Below, piece after piece: positions 50,157 through 59,960 of a DNA stretch of 64,000 nucleotides. The stretch's first letter is position 1; the number at the start of each line of letters is the position of its first letter. The stretch covers positions 620,001-684,000 of the forward strand of contig NZ_CP017297.1 of NCBI RefSeq assembly GCF_001969445.1, given 5' to 3'. Under the pieces are notes generated by a model. The model had not been told where the DNA came from and did not search any database. It saw only the letters and a program-made list of their open reading frames with translations. This stretch comes from Brachybacterium sp. P6-10-X1. Its GTDB lineage: Bacteria > Actinomycetota > Actinomycetes > Actinomycetales > Dermabacteraceae. A program made the position numbers and the translations under genes.

Positions 50157-51560
50157 TCACGCCGCTGACTCCCGGTGCGTGCGGTCCAGGCGGATCATGT
50201 GTCTCCACTTGCGTCCGGCGACCGACTGGGTGAACCCCGGACCTGTCATTCGATCCGGCACGCGCGGGCTCGACAGGACTTCGATGTCGCTGGCGCTGGC
50301 TTGATCCACCAGGTATTGGTCGGTGCGCGGCACGGTCCCGGTGCGGAGCCAGTGCGGGGTCGCGGCGAGCAGGCGGGCGTTCGTCGCGATCGTCTCGCCG
50401 GCGGCTGTGGTGCCTTCGCGGTAGGGCATCTCGCCGGGATCGAGCAGCCGCATCTGTCGCCACCCTTCGTCGCGCCCGTGCCCTCGGGCGAGGAATGACG
50501 CGGTCAGGTCGAGGAAACCTGCGGTGGCTTCGTGGGGTGCCGGGAACCAGGTGGGCCAGGGAACCATGCCGATGCGGTCGGCAGTGCGGTTCAGTGCCGT
50601 GCCGGGGTAGTCGCGGACGGCTTCGCGGATCGCAGCCTGGATTTCGGCGGTTGTGGTGTTCTTCGCCGCCGCGCTGGTGGCCTGCGACGGGGTCGACGCG
50701 TCCACGACGAGCACGACCAAGGGCAGCTCGTAGGTGGGGTGGCGCTGCAGGATCTGGGCCCACTTGGCGACCTTGCCGCGGAATCCTCTCCCGACCGAGG
50801 CGGTGGTCTCGACCGCGATCACCAACCCGTCGCGCCGGACGATACCGGCATCCGGCTTGCGGCCCAGGTCCGCCTGGGCAGCTTCGATCCCGGCCGCGGC
50901 CAGCAGCGCCGGCAGGGCCATCTGCTTCTCTCCGAGCACGGTGGCGACGTCGCAGTACTCCGCGACTCGCAGCGCGAGTTCGGTGGTGAGCACGTTGTGG
51001 CGGTCGAAGCGGTGCTCGGCGTCCCAACCCTGCCCGCCGGTGACCGCGACATGTTCGGCGAACGTGAGGGACTTGCGGTATCGGGCGTAGGCGTCGATCT
51101 GGTCGCCGACGGCCCACATGCTCATCCGGTCCCGGGCGGGGGCGAGACGATTCATGCCCGCCGACACGTGCCCGTGAGCGAGCAGGCCGGCGGAGAAGGG
51201 TGCCGACAGCGACTTGGGGTAGGTGCGCGCCATGACGGCGGAGCCGGTGATGGCCGCCAGCTGTTCACGAGTGATGGTCCGCCACGAGGCCACCGCGCCG
51301 AGGGCGCCGAGGATGGAGGGGCGGTGACGGTTGGTGCGCATCTGCGCCAGCGCATCGGCGGGGTCGGTGACGAAGCTGGCCGGGACGCCCGACCACCGCT
51401 TCTGCTCCGGGGTGGCGCGGCGGTGCTGGGAGGCGCTGACCCAACCGTCGGAGATGCCGGTGGCGAACATGCCGCCCCAGTACGGGTCGGCCCTATCGGT
51501 GGCGCGGAACGCACCGGTCGGGTTGCGGGAGGGAAGCTCGTCGAGGGCTCTGCTGGTCAT
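50157..51560 (-). CDS. Possible relaxase / replication-relaxation family protein
   Basis: 467 residues from the ATG at 51560, 5 bp after the TraG-like stop. An N-terminal wHTH-like segment (TITREQLAAITGSAVMARTY) is followed by HNVLTTELALRVAEYC. Then comes a core with KPDAGIVRRDGLVIAVE, TTASVGRGFRGKVAKWAQIL and ELPLVVLVVD, which looks like a PD-(D/E)xK nuclease-type fold (Asp, Glu, Lys). This pattern resembles the Replic_Relax proteins of actinobacterial plasmids. Function would be nicking or initiating at the origin or oriT. No classic relaxase Tyr/His triad is seen, so the assignment is tentative. Confidence 0.5.
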   Translation of the reverse strand: MTSRALDELPSRNPTGAFRATDRADPYWGGMFATGISDGWVSASQHRRATPEQKRWSGVPASFVTDPADALAQMRTNRHRPSILGALGAVASWRTITREQLAAITGSAVMARTYPKSLSAPFSAGLLAHGHVSAGMNRLAPARDRMSMWAVGDQIDAYARYRKSLTFAEHVAVTGGQGWDAEHRFDRHNVLTTELALRVAEYCDVATVLGEKQMALPALLAAAGIEAAQADLGRKPDAGIVRRDGLVIAVETTASVGRGFRGKVAKWAQILQRHPTYELPLVVLVVDASTPSQATSAAAKNTTTAEIQAAIREAVRDYPGTALNRTADRIGMVPWPTWFPAPHEATAGFLDLTASFLARGHGRDEGWRQMRLLDPGEMPYREGTTAAGETIATNARLLAATPHWLRTGTVPRTDQYLVDQASASDIEVLSSPRVPDRMTGPGFTQSVAGRKWRHMIRLDRTHRESAA

Positions 51561-51565
51561 GGTGG

Positions 51566-54109
51566 TCAGTCCTCCTGGCTGGGCGGGTAGACGGTGTCGC
51601 GGAACGCGTCGCGGTCGTCCTCGAAGGGGTGGATCGTGGCGGTGAAGACGTTCATCCGCTGCTGATCGAGGACGGTGCGCACGAGCGTCATGTAGCGGGG
51701 GAGGTCCATCACTTCCTTGGGGTGGACGACCTCGAACCCCTCGGTCGCTCCGCCGGTGAAGTCCTTGGCGATCTGCGAAGCGACATCGGAGTTCTCCTGC
51801 GCGTAGGAGATCACCGTCGACAGCGAGAACGTGGTGCGCCGGACCGCCTCGGGCAACTGCTCGGGCTCCTGAGTGGCAAAGATCGGGATCACTCCGAACG
51901 CGCGGCCTTGCATGCGGGTCCACTCGATGACATCGGGGGAGTTCTTGGCGACGCGGGAGAGCTCGTCGGAGATGATCGCGACGTAGCGCCCCTGGTTTTC
52001 CCATCCGGCGCAGACGTCTTGGATCGCCTCCCGCAGCGAGTACAACAGCATGCCGGACAGCGCGTCACCGACCGCGGCGGGCAGGCGGACGTTGTCGGCG
52101 CTGGCACCGGTGCGTCTCGAGGTGGCACCGGAGTTGATGACGATCCGCAGATGGCGGGCCAGGATCTGTTCGAAGGAGGCGACGCGGCCGTCGGTGCGCC
52201 ACCAGTGCGGGGCGAGCATCAGCACCTCCACCTTCGACGAGGGGGCCTTTTGCAATCCGGCGCGGGCGGCGGGCTTCACGGCCGGGCCGTACAGTTCCGA
52301 CAGTCCGCCGACGGCGATCTCGATCGCCTCTCGATCGCCGTCGATGCGGTTCGCCTTCACGTCGGCGAGGTGGCGGCGGATGGTCTCGGCCAGGTGGATG
52401 CCGAACTCGTCGCCGTAGCCGCCCAGCAGTACGTGCGCGATCGACATCGGGGTCGACAGCGGTGCCGGCGTCGGCGCATCCGGGTGCGTGGCGATCGCAT
52501 CGGTCAGCACCGACGTGGGGACGCCGAGCGCGGTAGTGAACACGCCGCGCAGTGTCTTGGCAGAGGCGGCGCCGATGGAGTCATCGCCCCAGTGGTAGAT
52601 CATCGTGTCGACGAACTTCGCGGCCCGGTCGGTGACCGTGGTGCCGGCGGAGAACATGTCGATGCGCGCCCCGTCGGGGTCGGCGAGGTCGAACACGTGC
52701 ACCTTCCGGGTCCCGAGCGTTCTCGCCCAGGCCTGGTACTCGGCGGCGTCGGTTCCGGACTTCGACTCGAACGCGATGACCGCCCCCTGGGTGCCGAGCA
52801 TCGACTGGGACTGCTCGACCGTCTCGGCCTCCTCACGGGGCAGGGGCTGTTGGTCCATCATCAAGAACGCGAACAGCGACCGAAGCAGGTACGACTTGCC
52901 CGAGCGGGGTTTGCCGAACACGGCGATTCCCGCCCACAGGTCCCGCGCCGACAGCCGCACCATCTGACCGAGCGCATCGACCCCGATCACCGGTCCGATG
53001 CGTCGCAGCAGCGTGGCGGGCGCGTGCCGGTCACCGGTCTCCGAAGTGCCGGAGGCGGACCCCGACGCGGGGGCGAGCACCCCGACCGGCAGGAGCGCAC
53101 CGAGCTTGAACGATCCGCGATCCAGCGGGTAGTCCCCTGGGCTCGCAGCGGTCTTTTTCGCCCCGGACGGGGTAAAGTCGCCGGCGGACTCGGCGCGGCC
53201 GAGATCATTGCCCTGCGTCGGTTGCCGCGTGCGCAGCGCCCAGCGCCGGCGGGGGAGTGGGAACCGGCCGTCACGGAAGCGCCGCTGGTACCGCCTGCCG
53301 CACGCGATGTAGGCCAGCATTGTCAACAGCGGGAGCACCAATGTGGCCATCACAGCCGTGCCGATCGTGGTGGTGATCTCCGGCGGGACGACGTCGCCGA
53401 TCGCAGGCGCGGCCAGGCGCGCACCGACGCCCGCGACGAGCAGCGCCACAGCAGCGACGAGATGCTGGGCGATCACCCAGGGCCGAGGGAAGGACACGGT
53501 GCGGGTCTCGAGGTCGAAGCCGTGCATGTCCCCGGCCACCTGACGCAGCAGCGAATCCACACTGGCGCCCGACGTGGACGCCGCGGCGACGTGCGCGATC
53601 ACGCCGTTCGGTTCCAGCGAGTGGTGGGTGCCGCCGACGATCCGGCCCTTGATCCACCGGTCCCAGGCCCGGTCCTCGTGGCGGGTCAGGCTCCGGTGCG
53701 GGGCGCGCATCGTGATCGCCACCCAAGAGCCGACCGGCATGTCCGCCAGCGACGCCGCCATCGAGAACGGATCCTTGCCCGTCTGCGTCGTCGAAGTGCG
53801 GGTACCGCGGGGTCGGAAGAACAGATGCCTCATCGACGGCGCCGCGCCCAGGTCGGGAAGTTCGTCGGCGTAAGCGAGTTTGCCGGTGACCGCATGAGCC
53901 GCCGACAACGCTGCCTTGTTCATGTTGTCCGTGTCCGGAGTGACGAGGTAGTTCTCCAGTCCCTCGTCGGTCATCACGGCCAGGAAAGTGGCGGCGGTGC
54001 GGGGGCCCAGCGACGACGCGAACGACCGCATCCGAGTCGCGACGAGCTCGGGACTGTTCTGCCCGCCGGATGCTCGCGTCACCCGGCGGAGCACTGTACG
54101 AGTACTCAT
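51566..54109 (-). CDS. TraG/VirD4-type coupling ATPase of the transfer system
   Basis: 847 residues from ATG 54109 (a GTG 6 bp upstream is possible; neither has a strong ribosome site). Two helices at about 205-265, a Pro/Ser linker, then the motor domain: Walker A FGKPRSGKSYLL near 401, Walker B VAIISDEL near 710, and FATQEPEQLPEAVRR as the Q-loop. Such proteins bring the relaxosome to the channel. Together with the gene after it and the operon 23093-15309, it makes a conjugation system. Interrupted from that operon by 27 kb of cargo. Confidence 0.82.
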   Translation of the reverse strand: MSTRTVLRRVTRASGGQNSPELVATRMRSFASSLGPRTAATFLAVMTDEGLENYLVTPDTDNMNKAALSAAHAVTGKLAYADELPDLGAAPSMRHLFFRPRGTRTSTTQTGKDPFSMAASLADMPVGSWVAITMRAPHRSLTRHEDRAWDRWIKGRIVGGTHHSLEPNGVIAHVAAASTSGASVDSLLRQVAGDMHGFDLETRTVSFPRPWVIAQHLVAAVALLVAGVGARLAAPAIGDVVPPEITTTIGTAVMATLVLPLLTMLAYIACGRRYQRRFRDGRFPLPRRRWALRTRQPTQGNDLGRAESAGDFTPSGAKKTAASPGDYPLDRGSFKLGALLPVGVLAPASGSASGTSETGDRHAPATLLRRIGPVIGVDALGQMVRLSARDLWAGIAVFGKPRSGKSYLLRSLFAFLMMDQQPLPREEAETVEQSQSMLGTQGAVIAFESKSGTDAAEYQAWARTLGTRKVHVFDLADPDGARIDMFSAGTTVTDRAAKFVDTMIYHWGDDSIGAASAKTLRGVFTTALGVPTSVLTDAIATHPDAPTPAPLSTPMSIAHVLLGGYGDEFGIHLAETIRRHLADVKANRIDGDREAIEIAVGGLSELYGPAVKPAARAGLQKAPSSKVEVLMLAPHWWRTDGRVASFEQILARHLRIVINSGATSRRTGASADNVRLPAAVGDALSGMLLYSLREAIQDVCAGWENQGRYVAIISDELSRVAKNSPDVIEWTRMQGRAFGVIPIFATQEPEQLPEAVRRTTFSLSTVISYAQENSDVASQIAKDFTGGATEGFEVVHPKEVMDLPRYMTLVRTVLDQQRMNVFTATIHPFEDDRDAFRDTVYPPSQED

Positions 54110-54314
54110 GCCCACCCATATGCGAAGGAGCGGATTTCTTCCTACGCTCGGTGGAATCCCTGGCGATAGCGCTCACGGTTCGCGGCGGTCGACGCTCGAA
54201 CTCGCCGACCCGGTGGGCTGCAGGTGTGATGCTCCGTTACGGAAGCCGCATGAAGGGCGCAACTCAAGACGAAGCAGCAGGATCTTCGGACGTGAGCCAT
54301 GCTTACATGTGTGC

Positions 54315-54560
54315 ATGGCACACAAGTATTTCCAGAACCTCGGGTCGAAGATCGGCGGGGATCGGCGCGACCAGCGCGTGGCCATCCGCGAGGCGGGATT
54401 CGCTGACGAGTCGGAGGCTGCAACGTGGGGTCGTAGCGTGGTCGGCGACGCCGGAGCGTCCGCCACTAGAATGGAGAACATCAAGACCCTACGTCGAGCG
54501 CGGCCTGATCTGACTCTCTCAACGGCGACCTACATCGCGAACCACATACACCTTCACTGA
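54315..54560 (+). CDS. Small protein of unknown function
   Basis: 81 residues (MAHKYFQNLGSKIGGDRRDQ..., ending TATYIANHIHLH). Charged, with a helix around KTLRRARPDLTLSTATYIAN. No clear ribosome-binding site and no family known to me. Divergent from the TraG-like gene. Confidence 0.4.
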   Translation: MAHKYFQNLGSKIGGDRRDQRVAIREAGFADESEAATWGRSVVGDAGASATRMENIKTLRRARPDLTLSTATYIANHIHLH

Positions 54561-56085
54561 GTTTCTTCGGAGCCTGCCCACGACACGCTTAACGGGGTGT
54601 CTCACGGAACGAACTGCGTGTCTCAAATTCTGGACCGCAGCTCACCTCAATGAACACCGACACCAAGCGCCTCGGCATCCCCGCCCTGTACGCGCTGTGT
54701 CCACGATGCGGCTTCGCCGCGGGAATCGTGGTGCGTCCAGTCGTATGACCTCGTCTTCGTATCGACCCCTGCGCTTATTGGCTCCGCCGCTGTGGTGGTC
54801 GATTCTGCGTCTTGTGTGAGGTCATCCGATCCGGCGGGGAATGCTCAGGCAGAGCCTTCGCACCGGGCTGCGCCCGGATCCCGCGTCGAGGGCGTCCCGT
54901 TCACGCTTCGCGTGACCGTTGCGCTGCGCCACGGTCCGTTTCTCGCGCTCCGCGCTCGAACCGGTGGGCGTACCTCTGGACGCTCCGCGTGAACGACCCG
55001 CCGCTCCGCGATGCGTACCGCAGGCGGCACGCAGGCGCTGCGCGCCACGCACCGCGCAGCGGTGCAACAGATTCCGACAAACGAGACCATCCATGACCCT
55101 CCGGGACGCAGACGAGACGAGGACGCCGAGGGGCGCGAACGCCTCGTACCCCGTGAAGTGGGCGGGACCGAACACCTCGTGCGACGAACACGAGACGCCC
55201 CATCACTGCCTGCATCGACATCGCCCCGGGAACATGTGGACGTGGGGATGTAAGTCAGAATCGTCGATCCGAGGAGCCAGTGCTACGAGGATGTGGGGAC
55301 CCGGGAATCCGCACCGATGCGATACGGGGAGCGTGCACGATCAGCGCTGCGCGCGCCAAGACAGGCCAAGACAGCGAGACGCGAAGCGCTGCGAAACACA
55401 TAGTGCGAGTAGTCGGCGTAGCCCGATGCGAAGTGCGGAGCACGAGCAGACGCCGTGACGAGGACGCCGTGAGAACGAGGAAATCCACACCGGTGACGTA
55501 AACGCACCGCCGAGACGTGATGGCACCGGGGGAGGGGACGCGTCGCGAGAACGCGTCCAGGTAGCGACGTGGTTGCGTCACGAAGAGCACCGCCCAGTTG
55601 GCGCAATGGGTGCGTCACGAGCACACCGCACCGACACCGACACGACAACGAACCGATCAGCAGGGGCGCAGCCCCACGGCGCGAAGCGCCGCCGGGAGCG
55701 AACCGACCGGACCGGACAGAGAGCACCAAGGAAGGACGAGCCCCCAGGCGAGGACGACTACGGGGCGAATCGGCCGGGGAGGGAAGCGTGAGCGACCCCC
55801 CTCCTATCGCGAACTCGATGGCATGCAGCAGTCCTGCTCGTTTTATCCGCTGCCTTGCCTCATCTCGCCGCTGGGGTCAGCGCGGCCGGTCTGCGGATAG
55901 CGGCTCCCGTGGCTGTCGCCCATGCCCGGACGCCTCGCTGGTGCTCGGCGGGATCGGGACGCCTGTCGGCGACTGGTGCGGTGCGGCCGGTCGGGTGGCG
56001 GGGTCGTCCCGCGGGACGTGGAGTGCGCCCACTTCCTTGTCGACTACTTCAAGAGTGCACGGCTGATGCGAGGGAGGCGCACGAG
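54561..56085. other. 1.5-kb apparently non-coding region with repetitive motifs
   Basis: No frame here has convincing coding character. GTGTCTCA occurs twice near 54598 and 54620. A 32-codon ORF at 54650-54748 contains CPRCGFAAG. From about 54880 the DNA is full of short mirror and inverted GC motifs (CGCTCCGCG, GCGAAGCGC, GCGCAGCGG). GACGAGGACGCCG recurs at about 55117 and 55456. The plus strand is purine-rich between 55300 and 55780. It may hold oriT, a partition site or structured RNA. Confidence 0.5.
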
Positions 56086-56328
56086 ATGACCACGCGCTTG
56101 ACGATCACGACGGAGTTCACCACCGGGAAGACCGAGAAGCTCTCTCACGAGTGGCTGGGTTGGGAGCTGGACGCGGCAGCGTCGGTGATGCGCGCACAGC
56201 ATCACGTGGACGGTGGCGGGATCGTCTACGACCTCCCACTGAGTGCAAGGCATCGAGAGGCCGGCATCGTCCGTGTCACCCACGAGTGGACCGAGCTCGA
56301 CCGTACCGTCGCGGGGGCTGAGTCGTGA
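56086..56328 (+). CDS. Small protein of unknown function, first of a gene pair
   Basis: 80 residues from an ATG with AGGGAGG 9 nt upstream, a strong start. Sequence begins MTTRLTITTEFTTGKTEKLS and contains WLGWELDAAASVMRAQH. Mainly beta strand with one helix; no motif known. Overlaps the next gene by 4 bp (GTGA), so the two are made together. Confidence 0.65.
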   Translation: MTTRLTITTEFTTGKTEKLSHEWLGWELDAAASVMRAQHHVDGGGIVYDLPLSARHREAGIVRVTHEWTELDRTVAGAES

Positions 56329-56654
56329 CCGCCCTCAGCCTCGAGCAGGAGGCGCCGGTCCTCGCCACCGGGGTGGTCACGATGCCGCGCCTGTCTGGTG
56401 CACGGTCTACGGCACGGCGACTCGCCACGGGCGGTCCGATCGATGCGGCGCTGATCGACTGCTCGTCGATGCAAGGGTCGTCTCTGTCGATGGCGCAGGA
56501 GCTGATCGTTCAGCTGGTCGATGTGCGTGGCGCCCGGTGGATCCAGTTGATCGGACCGACCCCGTTCTGGGCCGACCGAGTTCGTACGCTGATGCAGCGG
56601 CGCGGCATGGCCGGATCGTTGAGCGTGGTGCCGCGCGCGAGCTCTGCGAGCTGA
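56325..56654 (+). CDS. Small protein of unknown function, possibly STAS-like
   Basis: 109 residues from the GTG at 56325. A central DAALIDCSSMQGSSLSMAQE followed by GARWIQLIGPTPFWADRV has the strand-Asp-Ser-helix rhythm of STAS-type domains, but the match is loose. It pairs with the preceding gene through a 4-bp overlap. The IS remnant begins about 60 bp downstream, so the pair may mark the old edge of the backbone. Confidence 0.5.
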   Translation: MTALSLEQEAPVLATGVVTMPRLSGARSTARRLATGGPIDAALIDCSSMQGSSLSMAQELIVQLVDVRGARWIQLIGPTPFWADRVRTLMQRRGMAGSLSVVPRASSAS

Positions 56655-56715
56655 CGTCGTACGGGCGACCTCGAAGATGGGCCGCAACAACTAGGCCGTG
56701 TTGCTAAGCACCTCT

Positions 56716-57259
56716 GGCTGGCTCGAACTACAAGAAGTTCGGGCCGGAGCCGTCTGACCACGCGATCAGATGCCCGCGCGAGCTGACGAAGACGCATCTG
56801 GTCTGTGACGGGCGCGGCCGGGGGCTGGCGTTCGTCCTCACCCCGGGGCAGGCGGCTGATGCGAGCATGCTTGTCCCCACCCTGGAGCAGATCCGCGTGC
56901 CCGGGCCGGTCGGCCGGCCGCGGACCCGTCCAGACCGGGTGCTCGCGGACAAGGGCTACCCCTCGAAAGCGAATCGGGCCTGGTTACGCGCGCACGGCAT
57001 CGCCGCGACGATCCCCGAACGCAACGATCAGATCGCCCACCGCCGGACCAGGCCGGGCCGACCGATCGATTTCGGGGGGCAGCAACGGGCCCGGTATCGC
57101 GGCCGCGACCTCGTGGAGCGGTGCTTAAACCGTCTCAGGCAGTGGCGCGGGATCGCGCTGCGCTCCGACAAGAGCGCCGGCTGTTACCACGCCGGACTGT
57201 GCCTGGCCGCCACCCTCCACTGGCTCGCCACCGGTGAGCGCAGCGCGGTTCAGACGTAA
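56716..57259 (+). pseudogene. 5'-truncated IS5-family transposase
   Basis: The frame starting near GSNYKKFGPEPSDHAI reads on through LTKTHLVCDGRGRGLAFVLT and DRVLADKGYPSKANRAWLR (with the DDE Asp in VLADKGY). The last catalytic segment is ERCLNRLRQWRGIALRSDK (Glu in VERCLNRL), and the stop is at 57257. The first third of the transposase is missing. Its end overlaps the 3' end of merR by 10 bp, so the mercury genes were probably captured with or beside this IS. Confidence 0.8.
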
Positions 57260-57639
57260 CGGCAGACCTGGTCGGGGCCGCAGGTGTCGGGGTGGAGGGT
57301 GGTGGCCTCGTCACGGAGGGAGGTGAGGGTGTCGCGCAGTGCGGTCAGGCTGCGCAGCTGGTGCTCGATGTCCACCAGGCGTTTGTCGAGCAGATCGCGG
57401 ACGTGGCCGCAGGGGGCCTGTCCGCCGTCGCGGATCTCCAGCACCTGCTGGATCTGGGCCAGGGTGAGTCCGGCGGCCTGGCCGCGGCGGACGAAGTCCA
57501 GCCGGTCGAGCACGGTCGGTTCGTAGTCCCGGTACCCGGCGGCCGTCCGGTTCGGGGCGGGCAGCAAGCCCTGCGCTTCATAGAACCGCAGTGTCTTGGT
57601 GCTGGTGCCCGCGGCGGAGGCGAGTTCACCGATCCTCAT
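57250..57639 (-). CDS. merR: Mercury-responsive regulator MerR
   Basis: 129 residues. DNA-binding domain 1-70 (MRIGELASAAGTSTKTLRFYE). Cysteines at 77 (APCGHV), 120 and 126 (HPDTCGPDQVC) match the three Hg(II) ligands of MerR. It represses and, with Hg(II), activates the divergent merA promoter at 57676-57707. ATG start. 3' end touches the IS remnant. Confidence 0.87.
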   Translation of the reverse strand: MRIGELASAAGTSTKTLRFYEAQGLLPAPNRTAAGYRDYEPTVLDRLDFVRRGQAAGLTLAQIQQVLEIRDGGQAPCGHVRDLLDKRLVDIEHQLRSLTALRDTLTSLRDEATTLHPDTCGPDQVCRYV

Positions 57640-57675
57640 GACAGCCCTCTTCCCGGGGTCCCCGAAGGGGTGGAC

Positions 57676-57707
57676 TTGACCTTCCCCTGCACTGGAAGGT
57701 CCATTCT
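57676..57707 (+). promoter_or_regulatory. MerR-controlled merA promoter
   Basis: TTGACC (57676-57681) and CATTCT (57702-57707) are 20 bp apart, or 19 bp if the -10 is read one base earlier. The dyad ACCTTCC-N8-GGAAGGT (57679-57700) fills the spacer. Over-long spacer plus central dyad is the MerR activation design. Confidence 0.78.
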
Positions 57708-57749
57708 GGCCTCAGTGGAGTAGTTCGACAAGTTATGGGGGGAGCGCTC

Positions 57750-59180
57750 GTGGGCCAGAAGGTAGACCTGGCAGTGATCGGCTCCGGGGGTGCGGCGTTC
57801 TCCGCCGCGATCCGGGCCCGGAACCTGGGCAAGTCGGTGGTGATGATCGAGCGCAGCACGGTCGGCGGGACCTGCGTGAATATCGGCTGCGTGCCGTCCA
57901 AAGCGCTGCTCGCCGCCGCCGAGGCTCGGCACGTCGCCGCCGACGCGACCGGCCGGTTCCCCGGTATTGCCGCCGGGGCCGGCCCGGTGGACATGCCGGC
58001 CCTGATCCAGGCCAAGCAATCGCTGGTGGAGGGCCTGCGGTCGGACAAGTACGTCGATCTCGCCGCCTCCTACGACTGGCCGATCCGGAAGGGTGTGGCC
58101 TCCTTCACCGGCTCCCCGGAGGCCCCGGTGCTGCGGGTCACCGGCCCGGACGGGAACGCCGAGGTGATCGAGGCGAAGCATTACCTGGTCGCCACCGGAG
58201 CCCACCCCTGGATCCCGAACCTCCCAGGGCTGGAGCAGGTCGACTACCTGACCTCGACCACCGCGATGGAGCTCACCGAGGTCCCCGAGTCCCTGTTGGT
58301 CCTCGGTGGCGGGTACGTCGCCTTGGAGCTGGCCCAGCTCTTCGCCCGGCTCGGCTCGACAGTGACCATGCTGGTCCGCTCCCGACTGGCCTCCGCCGAG
58401 GAGCCCGAGGTCGACCCGGTGCTGGCATCGGTCTTCGCCGACGAGGGCATCACGGTGCTCCGCCATGCCCAGCTCGCCACGATCAGCCAGGACGAGGCGA
58501 CCGGTGAGGTGACCGTCACTGCGACCGTCGAAGGCCGGACCGGCCAGTTCCGCGCCCAGCGGGTGCTGGTGGCACTGGGCCGACGTCCGGTCACCGACTC
58601 CCTGAACCTGGAGACGGTCCAGGTCCAGACCGGTCCCAGCGGCGAGATCATCGTCGACGATTCACTGGCCACCGGCAATCCGCGGATCTGGGCCGCCGGG
58701 GACGTCACCGGGCACCCGGAGTTCGTCTACGTCGCCGCCCACCACGGGGCGATAGCTATCGACAACGCCTTCACCGGGGCGGGACGGACGGTCAACTACG
58801 CCCACCTGCCCCGGGTAACGTTCACCAGTCCCGCCATTGGCGCGGTCGGGATGACCGAGACAGAGGCCCTGGCGGCCGGCTACCGCTGCAACTGCCGCGT
58901 GCTGCCGCTGGACTACGTGCCCCGCGCCCTGGTCAACCGGGACACCCGCGGATTCATCAAGGTCGTCATCGACGACGAAACCGGCCGCATCCTCGGCATC
59001 ACTGCCCTCGCCAAGGACGCCGGCGAACTCGCCGCCGCCGGCGTCTTCCTCCTCGAGGGACACCAGACCTATCAGGACGTCGCCGCCATGTGGGCGCCCT
59101 ACCTGACCATGACCGAAGGCATCAAACTTGCCTGCCAGTCCTTCACCACCGACCCCTCCCAGCTGTCCTGCTGCGCCTGA
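57750..59180 (+). CDS. merA: Mercuric reductase
   Basis: 476 residues from GTG 57750, chosen because GGGGGGAG lies 5-6 nt upstream (an ATG at 57735 is within that site). FAD motif AVIGSGGAAFSAAI, active-site GGTCVNIGCVPSK (Cys42, Cys47), NAD motif LLVLGGGYVALELA, and a C-terminal Cys-Cys pair (SCCA) that takes Hg(II) from the surface to the active site. It reduces Hg(II) to volatile Hg(0) with NADPH. The N-terminal HMA domain of many MerA proteins is absent. No merT/P or merB is present in the window. Confidence 0.93.
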   Translation: MGQKVDLAVIGSGGAAFSAAIRARNLGKSVVMIERSTVGGTCVNIGCVPSKALLAAAEARHVAADATGRFPGIAAGAGPVDMPALIQAKQSLVEGLRSDKYVDLAASYDWPIRKGVASFTGSPEAPVLRVTGPDGNAEVIEAKHYLVATGAHPWIPNLPGLEQVDYLTSTTAMELTEVPESLLVLGGGYVALELAQLFARLGSTVTMLVRSRLASAEEPEVDPVLASVFADEGITVLRHAQLATISQDEATGEVTVTATVEGRTGQFRAQRVLVALGRRPVTDSLNLETVQVQTGPSGEIIVDDSLATGNPRIWAAGDVTGHPEFVYVAAHHGAIAIDNAFTGAGRTVNYAHLPRVTFTSPAIGAVGMTETEALAAGYRCNCRVLPLDYVPRALVNRDTRGFIKVVIDDETGRILGITALAKDAGELAAAGVFLLEGHQTYQDVAAMWAPYLTMTEGIKLACQSFTTDPSQLSCCA

Positions 59181-59292
59181 TCCGGCCACGCGATAGTCAC
59201 CGCTGCCTTTAGCTACACGGCCTAGTGCACAGGCGAACGATGCCGCCCCCGGCAGCCAGGGAATTGTGGCGCTGAGTTTCTCCGCGCGTCAG

Positions 59293-59952
59293 TCAGTGGG
59301 GCGTTGTGGATGCAGGAAGAGTTTCGGTCAGTAGGTGGCGGACGCGGGCGTCGATCTCGTCGCGGACTTCGCGTGCTTGCTCGAGTGTGCTGTCTGCTGG
59401 GTCGCGGAGGTCCCAGTCCTCATAGCGTTTGCCGGGGTAGATGGGGCAGGCGTCTCCGCAGCCCATGGTGATGACGACGTCGGCTGCGCGGACGACATCA
59501 TCGGTGAGAGGCTTGGGGAATGCGGAGGCAAGGTCGATCCCGATTTCTCGCATGACGTCCACGGCCCGCGGGTGTAATGCGTCGCTGGGTGTGGAGCCGG
59601 CGGAGCGGACGTGCACTCGACCGGCCGCGTGGTGATCCAGGAGTGCGGCGGCCATCTGTGAGCGGCCTGCGTTCTGGACGCACACCAGCAGCACTTCGGG
59701 GACGTCGTGGGGGGCGGCGCCCTTGGCTTGTGCGAGGGCGGTCAATCGGTCTCGGGCGAAGCGCTCGGTGAGCGAGGGCAGGTGCGAAGTGATCTTCGGG
59801 GTGCGAGCCAGAGCGGTGTAGGACTCGAAGACGTACCGGGCGACCGTCTCGGCAGCGAACACTCCGGTGAAGCGGCGGGAGAGGTCCTCGGCGATGCTGT
59901 GGAGGACGTGCTCGGCGCTCAGGAGCGAAGGGGTTTCACGCTGCGATGCCAT
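59293..59952 (-). CDS. arsC: Arsenate reductase, LMW phosphatase type, with N-terminal helical domain
   Basis: 219 residues. Residues 1-80 form a three-helix extension (SAEHVLHSIAEDLSRRF, RYVFESYTALAR). The catalytic loop is Cys91-VQNAGR-S, followed by HSAGST-like RSAGSTPS and ITMGCGDACPIYPG with the further Cys pair. The extension and three cysteines match the Corynebacterium ArsC1' type, which uses thioredoxin (family knowledge). Reduces arsenate to arsenite for export by Acr3. Directly downstream of a second, shorter copy. Confidence 0.88.
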   Translation of the reverse strand: MASQRETPSLLSAEHVLHSIAEDLSRRFTGVFAAETVARYVFESYTALARTPKITSHLPSLTERFARDRLTALAQAKGAAPHDVPEVLLVCVQNAGRSQMAAALLDHHAAGRVHVRSAGSTPSDALHPRAVDVMREIGIDLASAFPKPLTDDVVRAADVVITMGCGDACPIYPGKRYEDWDLRDPADSTLEQAREVRDEIDARVRHLLTETLPASTTPH

Positions 59953-59960
59953 CTCGATCC

